From positions 1 to 64,000 of the forward strand of contig NZ_PHNT01000001.1 of NCBI RefSeq assembly GCF_002834145.1: a DNA stretch of 64,000 nucleotides, written 5' to 3'. Within the stretch, counting starts at the first letter, position 1. Every line of letters begins with the position of its first letter. This DNA is from Roseovarius salinarum. GTDB lineage: Bacteria > Pseudomonadota > Alphaproteobacteria > Rhodobacterales > Rhodobacteraceae. The translations under genes and the position numbers were made by a program. Under the pieces are notes generated by a model that was not told the DNA's origin, did no database searches, and worked only from the letters and a program-made list of their open reading frames with translations. Positions 9,524 to 18,334 of this stretch are shown one piece after another.

Positions 9524-9576
9524 TGCGTCCTCCTCCCTTTTGTGGCGGGCTTTCCCGCCGGAATTGCATTCGCGCG

Positions 9577-10284
9577 TTATTCGACTTCCTTGAAATAGGC
9601 GGCCAGCGCCGCGATCTCCTCGTCCGTCAACCGGCGGGCCATCATCTGCATGACCGGGTGCGGGCGGACCTTTTGCTTGTAGGCGTGCATGGCGACGACG
9701 AAATCCTCTTCGGGCCAGCCCACGATCGACGGGATGCCCTCGTCGCGGCCGTCGCGCTGGTGGCAGGTCGTGCATTCGCTCGACAGGTATTCACCGTATG
9801 CCGGGTCCCCGACGATCTCAAGGGTCGCGGGCGACAGCTCGACCTCGGGCGCGCGCGCCGTCGGGTCGGCCTCGGGGATGTTCTGCGGATCGTCCGAGAA
9901 TTGCCGGAGGTAGGCCAGGACATCCGCGCGTTCCTGCGGGTCGTCCAGCCCGCTGAAACTCATCCGCGTGCCGGTCACCAGTGCCTTGGGGTTCTCCAGG
10001 TAGGCATCCAGCGTGTCGAGGTGCCAGACAAGCCCGTCCGCACCCGCGCGCTGCAAATCCTCGGAATACCGGTAATCGCCGGCCACCGACGCCGCCTTGC
10101 GCCCGAATATGCCGTTGAGATGCGGACCGATGCCGTTCTCGGCGCCGCGGCCCACCTCGTGGCAGCCCGAGCAAAGCTGGAAAACCTCTGCGCCGTTCTC
10201 GGGATCCCCGAAATCCTGCGCCTGGGCCTGCGCCGCGACGGCCGCGGCACACAGGGCGACCAGCGCCCGCTGTATGGTCAGCAT
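9577..10284 (-). CDS. soxE: Diheme c-type cytochrome SoxE
   Basis: A 235-residue secreted protein (signal peptide ending AQAQAQ) with two CXXCH heme sites: C38-C41-H42 (CSGCH) and CTTCH near residue 170. The first domain has the class I cytochrome pattern GPHLNGIFGRKAAS with Met in GTRMSF. The second resembles a flavocytochrome c heme subunit. It lies between soxD and soxF, the usual soxE position, and probably accepts electrons from SoxF. I start at ATG 10284, which follows GGAGGAG; a GTG five codons upstream is less likely. Confidence 0.9.
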   Translation of the reverse strand: MLTIQRALVALCAAAVAAQAQAQDFGDPENGAEVFQLCSGCHEVGRGAENGIGPHLNGIFGRKAASVAGDYRYSEDLQRAGADGLVWHLDTLDAYLENPKALVTGTRMSFSGLDDPQERADVLAYLRQFSDDPQNIPEADPTARAPEVELSPATLEIVGDPAYGEYLSSECTTCHQRDGRDEGIPSIVGWPEEDFVVAMHAYKQKVRPHPVMQMMARRLTDEEIAALAAYFKEVE

Positions 10285-10314
10285 CACTCCTCCTCCCAAA
10301 AGAGCTGCCTATTT

Positions 10315-10369
10315 CGTGCCGCGGTTCCACGCCGCGGCACGATCGAACGGGGCCGGTCACCCGGCCCCG
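10315..10369 (-). other. Two intercistronic hairpins, soxD to soxE
   Basis: Two perfect stems in tandem: 10 bp (10315-10324 with 10332-10341, 7-base loop) and 9 bp (10348-10356 with 10361-10369, TCAC loop). They fill most of the 95-base gap between soxD and soxE. There is no T-run. They could protect the upstream sox mRNA from 3' decay and lower expression of soxEF. Confidence 0.6.
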
Positions 10370-10379
10370 CGCCCCCCGC

Positions 10380-11453
10380 CTATTGCGAGAAGGATTTCAG
10401 GTATTCGGTCACCGCGGCGATGTCCTCCTCCTTGCGAAGGCCGCCGAAGGCCATCTTGGTGCCCTTGATGTAACCCATCGGGTCCTCGAGAAGCTTGGCA
10501 AGGGTCTCCTCGTTCCAGGTCGTGCCGGATTCCCCCATCTCCACGATCGTGTTGGAATAGCGGAAGTCCTCGGCACCGCCCAGCTTGCGGCCCATCACGT
10601 CATTGAGGTGCGGCCCGACGCGATGCTTGGCGCCATCGCCGACCATGTGGCAGGCTTGGCACTGGCGAAAGACCTTTTCGCCCTGTTCCACAAGCGCCAT
10701 GTCCAATGGCTCGGATTCGGGTTCAGCGGCTGCGGCCCCTTCCCCGGCCGCGGCTTCCTGCGCCTGTTCGGCCGATGCCTGGTCCTCGCCCTCGGACTCC
10801 TCTTCGGGCGTCACGTCGAGCACCGCCGCACGCATGGTGATCTCCACCTCGTCCTTGCAGTCGCTCATGCAAGGTTCTTGCGTGAAGGTGGGAAACTCCG
10901 TCTCCTCGCGGTCGTCGACGATGAAGCCGTCGGCATTGGGCATCTCGACGTCCAGGAAATTGTCCTTGGTCAGCGTGAAATCGTACTCCACCAGATAGTT
11001 GGAGTAGAGGATGTAGGCGACGATCGCATAGACCTCGTCGTCGCTGAGCGTTTGCGCGTTGCCATATGGCATCGAGCGATGGACGTAATCCCACGCCGTG
11101 GACAGGTAGGGCCAGTAGGATCCCACGGTCTTGACCGGGTCCTTGTCGGCCAGCGTGTCCTCGCCGCCGGCCAGCGGCGGCCAGTTGCCCACGCCCTCGG
11201 CAAAGTCGCCGTGACAGACGGCGCATTTTTCCGAGAACAGCATCTCGCCTTCCTCGACCGACCCGGCGCCTTCCGGCAGGCCGGTGCCATCGGGCATGAC
11301 CTCGTGATTCCAGGCGGCGATCTCCTCGGGCAGCGCCTCGCGGCCCAGGCCGTAGGGTCCGTCGGAAGCTGCCGGCTCGGCATGGGCCACAGTGCCCAGA
11401 AGGCCGGCCAGCCCGAACGCGGCACCGCCGCAGAGGTTAAGAGACTTCGACAT
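10380..11453 (-). CDS. soxD: Sulfur dehydrogenase cytochrome subunit SoxD
   Basis: A 357-residue diheme c-type cytochrome, the electron-accepting partner of SoxC. A signal peptide precedes C77-C80-H81 (CAVCH). A second site, CQACH, lies near residue 265 with class I cytochrome sequence GPHLNDVMGRKLGG and Met in GTKMAF. An acidic Ala/Glu-rich linker joins the two domains. SoxCD removes six electrons from the sulfane sulfur bound to SoxYZ; its presence means complete oxidation of thiosulfate to sulfate. The start overlaps the end of soxC by 17 bases. Confidence 0.96.
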   Translation of the reverse strand: MSKSLNLCGGAAFGLAGLLGTVAHAEPAASDGPYGLGREALPEEIAAWNHEVMPDGTGLPEGAGSVEEGEMLFSEKCAVCHGDFAEGVGNWPPLAGGEDTLADKDPVKTVGSYWPYLSTAWDYVHRSMPYGNAQTLSDDEVYAIVAYILYSNYLVEYDFTLTKDNFLDVEMPNADGFIVDDREETEFPTFTQEPCMSDCKDEVEITMRAAVLDVTPEEESEGEDQASAEQAQEAAAGEGAAAAEPESEPLDMALVEQGEKVFRQCQACHMVGDGAKHRVGPHLNDVMGRKLGGAEDFRYSNTIVEMGESGTTWNEETLAKLLEDPMGYIKGTKMAFGGLRKEEDIAAVTEYLKSFSQ

Positions 11454-12705
11454 TTTCTGCCTCCCCGTCCGAATTGACCCACCACGTCTGGATACCGTTG
11501 TTGTGATAGATCGAGTTCTCGCCGCGGATCTCGCGCAGCGCGTCCTTGGTGGGCTGCACGTAGCCGGTGCTGTCGTGCGCCCGGCTTTGCAGGAGCATCT
11601 CGCTGCCGTCCCACTCGATATCGAGGTAGAACCGCGCCAGCGCCTTGTCCTGGCCCGGTGCGGCCAGCCGCGCGGTCTGCCAGTTCTTTCCGCCGTCGAT
11701 CGACACGTCCACCTGGGTGATCGCGCCGCGCCCCGACCAGGCCAGCCCGGTGATGACCAGCGGCCCGGGGCCGTGCTTGATCGGCGATTGCGGGCTGGGC
11801 GAGGTCACGACGGATTTCGCGTCCATTTCCCATGTCCACTTGCGCGACGTGCCGTCGGCCAGCGTGTCGGTATACTTGCTTGTTTCCTCGCGGCTTTCCA
11901 CGGGGCCGTCCGTCACCTCGACGCGGCGAAGCCACTTGACCCACATGTTGCCTTCCCAGCCGGGCACCACCAGGCGCACGGGATAGCCGTGCTCCTTGCG
12001 CAGCGCCTCGCCGTTGGCCTTGAAGGCGACCAGAACGTCGTCCAGCGCCTTGTCCATCGGGATCGACCGGCCGTTCGACGAGGCGTCGGCGCCCTCGACG
12101 AAGACCCACTTGCCCTCGGTCTGCACGCCGGCCTCTTCGAGCAGGGTGCGCAACGGCACGCCGGTGTATTCCATGTTGTGGATCATGCCGTGGGTGAACT
12201 GCGCGCCGTTGAGCTGCGCACCGGCCCATTCCATGCCCGTGTTCGCCGCGCATTCACAGAAATAGACGTGCTGTTCACGCGGGAAGCGTTCCAGGTCGTC
12301 ATAGGTGAAGACCAGCGGCTGATCGACCAGCCCGTTGATCATCAGGCGGTAATCCTGCTTGCGCAACTCGATCGCGCCGGAGTGATGGCGTTCGAACGCG
12401 CAGCCCTGCGGGGTGATCGTCCCGTCGAGCGCGTGGATCGGCGTGAAGTTGATCGAACTGATCGTGTCGGCCGTCAACCACTCGACGTTGCGACGCACCA
12501 CGTCGTCCTCGAACCGGATCGGCATGCCGTAGGGCGTGGCATCCACGCCTTCGCCCAGATACTGTGCCCACGGCTGGGTTTCGGTGATCAGCGGATCGCC
12601 CGACGCGCGCGCCGCGCCGGCGCCCGCCACGGTCCCCCCGGCGGCCAGGGCGCCCTTGAGGAACGCGCGCCGCGAGGCCTTGGTGCCCTTGTCACTGGCT
12701 GTCAT
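11437..12705 (-). CDS. soxC: Sulfur dehydrogenase molybdenum subunit SoxC
   Basis: A 422-residue sulfite-oxidase-family protein with a Tat signal (SRRAFLKGALAAGG). The Mo-cofactor cysteine corresponds to C152 in ECAANTGMEW, and a Mo-co dimerisation domain follows (about 290-420). It works with SoxD in the periplasm on SoxYZ-bound persulfide. The gene has an 83-base gap to soxB that contains an operator-like palindrome, unlike the tighter joins inside soxXYZA. This suggests soxCDEF can be transcribed separately. Confidence 0.97.
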   Translation of the reverse strand: MTASDKGTKASRRAFLKGALAAGGTVAGAGAARASGDPLITETQPWAQYLGEGVDATPYGMPIRFEDDVVRRNVEWLTADTISSINFTPIHALDGTITPQGCAFERHHSGAIELRKQDYRLMINGLVDQPLVFTYDDLERFPREQHVYFCECAANTGMEWAGAQLNGAQFTHGMIHNMEYTGVPLRTLLEEAGVQTEGKWVFVEGADASSNGRSIPMDKALDDVLVAFKANGEALRKEHGYPVRLVVPGWEGNMWVKWLRRVEVTDGPVESREETSKYTDTLADGTSRKWTWEMDAKSVVTSPSPQSPIKHGPGPLVITGLAWSGRGAITQVDVSIDGGKNWQTARLAAPGQDKALARFYLDIEWDGSEMLLQSRAHDSTGYVQPTKDALREIRGENSIYHNNGIQTWWVNSDGEAENVEVS

Positions 12706-12734
12706 CTCTGTCCTTGCCTCCTCTCAGATCATCA

Positions 12735-12752
12735 AATTCACAATAATGAATT
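12735..12752. promoter_or_regulatory. Candidate SoxR operator before soxC
   Basis: AATTCAC-AATA-ATGAATT, an 18-bp imperfect palindrome in the soxB-soxC gap, about 30 bases upstream of the soxC start. It matches the perfect site at 16932-16949 in arm sequence, arm length and 4-base spacing. It is AT-rich in a very GC-rich background. ArsR-type SoxR is the obvious candidate binder. Confidence 0.6.
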
Positions 12753-12788
12753 CGATGCGAAAAGTCATGCTGCATAGCGTCGCGGGCA

Positions 12789-14486
12789 TCACGTGCCAGC
12801 GACGGTCACGGTGTCGTTCGGTTCAAGGCTGATGGTGCCCTTCTTGCGGATGTGCGCCTCGACCACGTCCCAGATCGGCGGCCCCTCGGTGCCCTCGTTG
12901 ACGCTGGCCCAGCCGGCCACGACGTAATTGCGCGACGGGTCGATCGGCTCCCCGGTGCGCAGCAGGGTCATGTCGCTGATGCGTTCCCCCTGCGGCTTGG
13001 AAACGTCGATCCGGTAGCCCATGCCGCCGATGCGGACCATGTCCCCGCCCTGCTGGTAGTAGGGGTTGGGATTGAACAGGTTGTCGGCCACGTCCTCGAG
13101 CACGACCTTGATGAATTCGCCTGTCATCTCGGTGCGGTAGGCCTCCGGGTAGGTCATCGAGGTGACGTTCCAGATGTCCTCGCGCGTGATGGTCTGCCCG
13201 GGGATGAGCGACGGGCCCCAGCGCACGCCCGGCGACATGGCGATGTCCGCGTCCCGCTCCTCGAGCAGCGCATTGCAGATCAGGTCGTCCCACGACCCGT
13301 TGAAGTTGCCCCGGCGGTAAAGCAGGCTGTCGGTCTGGCCGATCTCCTCCTCCAGTTCCGCCTTGAAGGGCGCGCGCTGTTCGTCGATCACCTTGGTCAT
13401 CGCCGGATCCGGTTCGATCACGTCCGAGAACACCGGGATCAGCTTGTGCCGGAAACCCATCATCCGGCCGTCGCGCACGTCGAGGTCGACGCGGCTGACG
13501 AACTTGCCGTTGCTGCCGCTGGCGATCAGGACGGTGTCGCCGATCAGGACCGGCTCGGGCAGCGCGTCGTGCGTGTGCCCGGTCAGGATCACGTCGATGC
13601 CCTTGACCTGCCCGGCCATCTTCTTGTCCACGTCGAAGCCGTTGTGGCTCAGGCAGACCACCAGTTCCGCGCCCTGGCTGCGCACCTCGTCCACCATCTC
13701 CTGCATGCGCTCGTCGCGGATGCCGAAGGAATAGTCGGGGAACATCCAGCCCGGGTTGGCGATCGGCATGTAGGGGAAGGCCTGCCCGATCACGGCGATC
13801 TTGGTGCCGCCACGCTCGAAGAACTTGTAGGGGGCGAATTCCGCCGCGGGCTCGTCCCACATCTTGTCGAAGATGTTCTGGCCCAGCGCGGCGAACGGCA
13901 GACCGTCCACCAGTTCGCGCACGCGCTCCTGGCCCAGCGTGAATTCCCAGTGGAAGGTCATCGCGTCCGGCTGCAGCGCGTTCATCACGTTGACCATGTC
14001 CTGGCCCTCGGTATGGTAGCAGGTGTAGCTGCCGTGCCAGGTGTCGCCGCCGTCCAGCAGCAGCGCGTCGGGCCGGTCGGCCCGGATCCTGTTGACGACG
14101 GTCGCCACGCGATCCATGCCGCCGACCTTGCCGTACTCGCGCGCCAGCGCGGTGAAATCGTCATAGGTCAGCGCGTAATGCAACGGCGAGCCGTCCTCGA
14201 TGCCGTAACGGCGCCGGAAGTCAGCGCCGGTGATATGGGGCACGTCCCCCTTGTTGGGGCCGACACCGATGTTGATCTCGGGCTCGCGGAAGTAGATCGG
14301 CTTCAATTGCGCATGGATGTCGGTGACGTGGATCAGCGACACGTTGCCGAAGGTGTCGAAATCCAGGAGCTGGTCCTGCGTCAGGCTCTGCTGCGCGGCA
14401 AGGCGTGCCCAGTTGCCGAACCCGCTGGCGCCCACGAGCGCCGATGCGGCCATGCTGACCTGAAGAAAGTCGCGGCGAGAGATCAT
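12789..14486 (-). CDS. soxB: Thiosulfohydrolase SoxB
   Basis: A 565-residue periplasmic dimanganese enzyme of the 5'-nucleotidase family with a Tat signal (SRRDFLQVSM). Metal-binding motifs are visible: HVTDIHAQ (D56, H58), DGGDTWHGS, the SoxB-specific FHWEFTLG that replaces GNHEF, and GHTHD near residue 305. It hydrolyses the terminal sulfonate from the SoxYZ-bound intermediate, releasing sulfate. The start at 14486 is preceded by GGAG; an upstream in-frame ATG would spoil the signal peptide. A 141-base gap with a hairpin separates it from soxA. Confidence 0.97.
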   Translation of the reverse strand: MISRRDFLQVSMAASALVGASGFGNWARLAAQQSLTQDQLLDFDTFGNVSLIHVTDIHAQLKPIYFREPEINIGVGPNKGDVPHITGADFRRRYGIEDGSPLHYALTYDDFTALAREYGKVGGMDRVATVVNRIRADRPDALLLDGGDTWHGSYTCYHTEGQDMVNVMNALQPDAMTFHWEFTLGQERVRELVDGLPFAALGQNIFDKMWDEPAAEFAPYKFFERGGTKIAVIGQAFPYMPIANPGWMFPDYSFGIRDERMQEMVDEVRSQGAELVVCLSHNGFDVDKKMAGQVKGIDVILTGHTHDALPEPVLIGDTVLIASGSNGKFVSRVDLDVRDGRMMGFRHKLIPVFSDVIEPDPAMTKVIDEQRAPFKAELEEEIGQTDSLLYRRGNFNGSWDDLICNALLEERDADIAMSPGVRWGPSLIPGQTITREDIWNVTSMTYPEAYRTEMTGEFIKVVLEDVADNLFNPNPYYQQGGDMVRIGGMGYRIDVSKPQGERISDMTLLRTGEPIDPSRNYVVAGWASVNEGTEGPPIWDVVEAHIRKKGTISLEPNDTVTVAGT

Positions 14487-14590
14487 GTGATACTCCGAGT
14501 GGTTTCTGTAGCCCAGGCCCGCCCGCGGGCGGGCTTTCGGCATCCGGCCCCGAGGGCCCGACAGTCAAGTTGGTGTGCTGGCGGCAGCAT

Positions 14591-14617
14591 GGCGGAGGCG
14601 ACCGGGCCGCCTCCGCC
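14591..14617 (-). other. Intercistronic hairpin, soxA to soxB
   Basis: A perfect 9-bp stem (14591-14599 with 14609-14617) just downstream of the soxA stop, in a 141-base gap. A second GC palindrome (GCCCGCCCGCGGGCGGGC, about 14519-14536) follows. No T-run follows on the - strand. The gap is a likely point of mRNA processing or partial termination. Confidence 0.5.
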
Positions 14618-14627
14618 GGTCATGCGA

Positions 14628-15485
14628 TCAGTTGCGGACCGAGGGGCCCTCGACCGACAGGCCGTTGCCCCGGCTGGCCACGTAAAGCTCCAGCGCGACG
14701 AAGGCGTCGCTGCCGGGCTTGTAGGTCTCGGCACGGGTGTCGCGGACGCAGCCCTTGAAACGCGCATGCACGGTGTTGAGCTTGGCGTTCTTAAGGCGGT
14801 AGGTCGGAAACCCGTTGATCTGCCCCTGGCTGAGGTGGTCGGCGCGGATCATGTTGCCGTAGTTGTCCTCGTGGCAGTTGGCGCAGCTCAATTCCAGCTG
14901 CCCGGTGCGGGTGTAGTAGAGTTCCTTGCCCTGCTCCCACATTTCGCGCGCCGGGCCGTCGATCTTGACGTCCACGGGCATGCCGCGCGATTGCACGGCG
15001 ATCAGCGCCTCCATGTTGGCCATCTCGGTGCTGGTGTAGCCGTAGGGCTCGGCGCCCATGTTCTCGGTGCGGCAGTCGTTGATCTGCATCGCGACCGTCT
15101 GGACCTCCCCGGCCTCAGCGTCCCACTTGGGATAGGTCGCGCGAACGCCCTTCATGCTCTCGGCCACATCCTCGTGGCACGACGCGCAGGACTTGCCCTC
15201 GGAGCCGGCTTCCCGGTTCCACTGGGCACGGCCCTCGTCAACGAAGATCATGCCGGAGTTGTCGAAGTCGTCCATCTGCAGCGCCTGCGTCTCGTCCGAC
15301 CGGAAGTGCCAGCCCGACATGATCGTGTCGACCGCCGTGTCGGACATGTGGTCGGGCGCCGCCGTCTTGGTGGTCATCTCGATCTCGCCGTTGACCACCA
15401 GCGTATCGTCGTCCGGGTCAGCGCTGGCCAGGCCCGGCGCCGCGACGAGCAGCGCAGCGATTGCAGCCTTTGCTTGCATTCTCAT
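14628..15485 (-). CDS. soxA: L-cysteine S-thiosulfotransferase subunit SoxA (diheme)
   Basis: A 285-residue secreted c-type cytochrome. Heme sites are CASCH (residues 100-104) and CANCH (201-205). C246 in FKGCVRDTRAE is the conserved cysteine that becomes the persulfide heme ligand, and C138 may pair with it structurally. SoxA with SoxX covalently attaches thiosulfate to the SoxY cysteine. Two in-frame ATGs lie six bases apart; the first (15485) has GGGAGG at good spacing. It is downstream of soxZ in the core operon. Confidence 0.97.
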   Translation of the reverse strand: MRMQAKAAIAALLVAAPGLASADPDDDTLVVNGEIEMTTKTAAPDHMSDTAVDTIMSGWHFRSDETQALQMDDFDNSGMIFVDEGRAQWNREAGSEGKSCASCHEDVAESMKGVRATYPKWDAEAGEVQTVAMQINDCRTENMGAEPYGYTSTEMANMEALIAVQSRGMPVDVKIDGPAREMWEQGKELYYTRTGQLELSCANCHEDNYGNMIRADHLSQGQINGFPTYRLKNAKLNTVHARFKGCVRDTRAETYKPGSDAFVALELYVASRGNGLSVEGPSVRN

Positions 15486-15564
15486 TTAGTTTTACCTCCC
15501 TTGGGCCGCCGGCCCGCCCCGTCAGGGCGCGGGCGCGGCCAGCCCCTCCTGTCGCGTGTTTGCC

Positions 15565-15894
15565 TCAGCCGACCTTCACGGCCTTCGACGTCTCGTAGAC
15601 GGAGCCGTCGTCGTCGTGCCAGGTGAACTTGAATTCACCGGCCTCCGGGACGGTCGCCTCGAACTCGAAGTACGGGTTCGTCGAGATCGCCGGCTCCATC
15701 TTCACGTCGATCACGTTCTCGCCGTTGAAGTCACAGGTGAAGCGATGGATGATCGAGCGCGGGATGACGTTGCCGTCGCTGTCCTTGCGCTGACCCGATT
15801 CCATCTTGTGGCTGATCAACGTCTTGATGGTGACGACCTCGCCGGCCTCGGCCGAGCGGGGCACCTTCACGCGGGGGCGAACATTCTCTGCCAT
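15565..15894 (-). CDS. soxZ: Thiosulfate oxidation carrier SoxZ
   Basis: A 109-residue immunoglobulin-like protein without a signal peptide, matching SoxZ in length and sequence (RPRVKVPRSAEAGEVVTIKTLISHKMESGQRKD, then FTCDFNGENVIDVKMEPAISTNPYFEF). It pairs with SoxY and probably travels to the periplasm with it by the SoxY Tat signal. It is 22 bases downstream of soxY. An imperfect GC-rich inverted repeat (about 15503-15540) lies between it and soxA. Confidence 0.97.
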   Translation of the reverse strand: MAENVRPRVKVPRSAEAGEVVTIKTLISHKMESGQRKDSDGNVIPRSIIHRFTCDFNGENVIDVKMEPAISTNPYFEFEATVPEAGEFKFTWHDDDGSVYETSKAVKVG

Positions 15895-15916
15895 GTCTTG
15901 TCTCTCCTTAGCTCGA

Positions 15917-16342
15917 TCAGCCGCCGCAGCCGCCGATTGTGACTTTCACGGTCTTGGTGGTCTTGGCGAAGCTGCCGTCGGCCATCTTGGCCACTGCGAC
16001 CACGTCCTGCGTGCCGGCCAGGCGGATCCGCGTCTTGGCGCGGTGCGCGCCGGCCAGCGGGCCGAAGTTGAAGGTGGCCACGGGCGGCGTCGGGTTGCCG
16101 TCGGCCAGCACCATGATCGCGCTCGCGCCCTCGGCACTGACCTCGATCGGAACGGTGTTGCCGTTCTCGGCGATCTCGGGTGCGTCGAGGTTGACGCCGC
16201 CCTCGGCGACGTCGGCGCCGCCGGTGAACTCGTCGATCAGGGCCTTCGTGGCGTCCGCCTCGGCCAGGGCGGGCATCGGAAGGATCGCCGCCGCGGTGGC
16301 CGCGCCGCCGATCGCCAGGGTTTCGCGTCTCGTGAATTCCAT
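15917..16342 (-). CDS. soxY: Sulfur carrier protein SoxY
   Basis: A 141-residue protein with a Tat signal (TRRETLAIGG) and the diagnostic C-terminal GGCGG. C139 is the swinging-arm cysteine that carries sulfur intermediates through the Sox cycle. It forms a heterodimer with SoxZ. Two ATGs lie six bases apart; I prefer the second (16342), because the AAGGAG site directly abuts the first and is correctly spaced only for the second. Confidence 0.97.
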   Translation of the reverse strand: MEFTRRETLAIGGAATAAAILPMPALAEADATKALIDEFTGGADVAEGGVNLDAPEIAENGNTVPIEVSAEGASAIMVLADGNPTPPVATFNFGPLAGAHRAKTRIRLAGTQDVVAVAKMADGSFAKTTKTVKVTIGGCGG

Positions 16343-16370
16343 TGTCATCTCCTTGCGTCCAACTTCCGGG

Positions 16371-16850
16371 TCACCCGTCCGACAGCGTCATCAGGAAAGC
16401 GACCACGTCCTCGATCTGCTGCGCGGTAAGCAGCGGCGGCAGGGGCTCCTCGGCCGCCGTGCCGGTGAAGGCGTCGCCGGGACGAACGAAGCCTTCGGTC
16501 TTGTAGTAGGCAGGCATCATCGATCCCGGGAACGTCTTCTTCGCGTTCGCGACGATCCCGCGGAGCTGTGCCTCGCTCCAGCGGTCCCCGGCACCGTCAA
16601 GCATCGGCCCGATCTCGCCATGGAACGGCGCATCCTTGAGCGCGCCGACCTCGTGGCAGGAAATGCAGTTGCCGATGGACTTGGTCTTCATGACCATTGC
16701 ACCGTTCTCGGGATCACCCGGCTTGCCGGTCAGCGATTCCGAGACGGCACCGTATTCGCCGAACTGCACCTCGCCGGGCGCGACGGACTCGGCCTGTGCC
16801 GCCCCCGCGGTGACGACAGCCGCCGCCAGGATTGCCGTTGAAAACTTCAT
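16371..16850 (-). CDS. soxX: L-cysteine S-thiosulfotransferase subunit SoxX (monoheme)
   Basis: A 159-residue secreted cytochrome c. The heme site is C62-C65-H66 (CISCH), and the probable distal Met is in GSMMPAYYK near residue 109. It forms the SoxXA complex that loads thiosulfate on SoxY and passes electrons onward. The start at 16850 has GGAGGAG. It is the first gene of soxXYZAB, preceded by a 123-base gap with a perfect SoxR-type palindrome. Confidence 0.97.
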   Translation of the reverse strand: MKFSTAILAAAVVTAGAAQAESVAPGEVQFGEYGAVSESLTGKPGDPENGAMVMKTKSIGNCISCHEVGALKDAPFHGEIGPMLDGAGDRWSEAQLRGIVANAKKTFPGSMMPAYYKTEGFVRPGDAFTGTAAEEPLPPLLTAQQIEDVVAFLMTLSDG

Positions 16851-16931
16851 GTCTCCTCCCATGGCTACCATGTTGTTTGCTTGGTTAGCTTTGCATACGA
16901 TAGTTTACGGCAGGTCCGCAACGCAACAACG

Positions 16932-16949
16932 AATTCACGATTGTGAATT
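16932..16949. promoter_or_regulatory. Candidate SoxR operator before soxX
   Basis: AATTCAC-GATT-GTGAATT, a perfect 7-bp inverted repeat with a 4-base spacer in the soxW-soxX gap, about 80 bases upstream of the soxX start. In Paracoccus pantotrophus, as I recall, SoxR binds both the soxS-soxV and soxW-soxX gaps. Related sites here lie at 12735-12752 and 18335-18352. Confidence 0.7.
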
Positions 16950-16973
16950 ATTTCTGTGCGCCGGGGGCTGCAT

Positions 16974-17555
16974 TTACTCTTCTTGCGCGGCCTGGCGCTC
17001 GCGGATGCGCCGGGCATGGTAACGCTGGAAATCCTCATCGTTATCAAGCGCGTAGCGTTTTTCATTGACCCAGGTCAGCATGTCCAGCGTGGTCTGCCAG
17101 CCGAAGGCGCCGGGCATCTCGGCAACCGCCGCCTGTTTGGCGGACTCGCCCTCTTGAACCTCCTCGGGCAGAAACAGGACGGTGGGCGTGAAGAGAATCC
17201 CCCACTTGCGCGCCAGGGCCTTTTCCCCAAGCACCTCGCCGTCGAAATCGGTCACCTCGCGGTTGCCGTGCAGGTTCAGCTGCACGACGAAGAAGTTGTT
17301 GCGGATGTAGTCCGCGATCTCGGGGCGCGGGTAGACCTCCTCGTGCATCTTCTTGCAGTAGATGCAGCCGCGCTGCTCGAACATCAGGGCCATGCGCTTG
17401 TCCTCGGCATTGGCCTCGGCCAGATCCTCGCGCAGGTCGAGGAACGTCTGGCGCATCCAGTCGGTCTTGTGCAGGCCGTCGTCGCCGACTTCCGCCGCCG
17501 CGGCCGGCACGGCCATCGCCACCAGAGCGGCGAGTGTCACGAGAATTCGTTTCAT
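16974..17555 (-). CDS. soxW: Periplasmic thioredoxin-like protein SoxW
   Basis: A 193-residue secreted thioredoxin-fold protein (signal peptide ending PAAAAE). The active site is C64-IY-C67 in RGCIYCKKM, and the cis-Pro loop is in FTPTVLFL. SoxW receives electrons from the membrane protein SoxV and is thought to keep Sox thiols reduced. It lies 25 bases downstream of soxV in a soxVW operon. Confidence 0.94.
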   Translation of the reverse strand: MKRILVTLAALVAMAVPAAAAEVGDDGLHKTDWMRQTFLDLREDLAEANAEDKRMALMFEQRGCIYCKKMHEEVYPRPEIADYIRNNFFVVQLNLHGNREVTDFDGEVLGEKALARKWGILFTPTVLFLPEEVQEGESAKQAAVAEMPGAFGWQTTLDMLTWVNEKRYALDNDEDFQRYHARRIRERQAAQEE

Positions 17556-17580
17556 GTCTTCCTCCCTTGTTTTCCCGACG

Positions 17581-18318
17581 TCATCCCATCTGCCCGAACG
17601 CGGGGAACCAGCGGATCATCGCGTCCGCGATCAGGTTGACGGCATTGGTCGCGATCAGCACGGCAAAGACGATCAGCATCGCGCCCATCGCCTTTTCCGC
17701 GTGCCCGACGTATTTCCGGTTGCGCTGCATCCATGCCAGGAACGGCTTGGCGAACAGCGCGGCCACGATGAAGGGCGCCGTCATCGCCAGGCCGTAGACC
17801 AGCAGCAGGCTGCCCCCCCGCCCCAGGTCGCCCATGCCGCTGGCGACCATCAGGATCGAGGCCAGCGCGGGCCCGACGCAGGGCGTCCAGCCGAAACCGA
17901 ACGCCAGCCCCATCAGGTAGGCGCCGAGCACCGTCGTGGGCTCCGCCGTGCTTTCGATCTTGGCCTCGCGGTACAGCAAGGGGATGCGCAGGAGACCGAG
18001 GAAATGCAGACCGAAGACCGCCAGCAACGCGGCGGCAACGTAGCTGAGCGGTTGTTTCCACTGCGCGAAGGCCTGCCCCAGCGCCGTGGCCCCCATGCCC
18101 AGCAACACGAAGATGGTGGTCACGCCCAGCGCGAACATCACCGCGGAGACGACAAGACGCTTCTGCGCACCCGCCGCGATGGCGCCGTCGTCGCGCAACT
18201 CGGTCATCGAGATGCCGGCCATGTAACACAGGTAGAATGGCACCATGGGCAGGATACAGGGCGTGAAAAAGGACAGCAGCCCCGCCATTGCCGCGCCGGC
18301 GAAGGAAATCTCGAGCAT
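17581..18318 (-). CDS. soxV: CcdA-like membrane thiol-disulfide transporter SoxV
   Basis: A 245-residue protein with about six transmembrane helices. The conserved redox cysteines are in FFTPCILPMVPFY (C21) and GWTPCVGPALAS (about residue 145). It belongs to the CcdA/DsbD-beta family and moves reducing equivalents from cytoplasmic thioredoxin across the membrane to SoxW. It is divergent from soxS, with a 70-base shared regulatory gap. Confidence 0.94.
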   Translation of the reverse strand: MLEISFAGAAMAGLLSFFTPCILPMVPFYLCYMAGISMTELRDDGAIAAGAQKRLVVSAVMFALGVTTIFVLLGMGATALGQAFAQWKQPLSYVAAALLAVFGLHFLGLLRIPLLYREAKIESTAEPTTVLGAYLMGLAFGFGWTPCVGPALASILMVASGMGDLGRGGSLLLVYGLAMTAPFIVAALFAKPFLAWMQRNRKYVGHAEKAMGAMLIVFAVLIATNAVNLIADAMIRWFPAFGQMG

Positions 18319-18334
18319 CCCGTCTTCCTTGTGT

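Noticed and set aside
12852-15626. Long + strand open frame opposite soxB and soxA
   Set aside because: Same GC-driven artefact; the - strand frames carry clear Sox motifs with signal peptides and ribosome sites.
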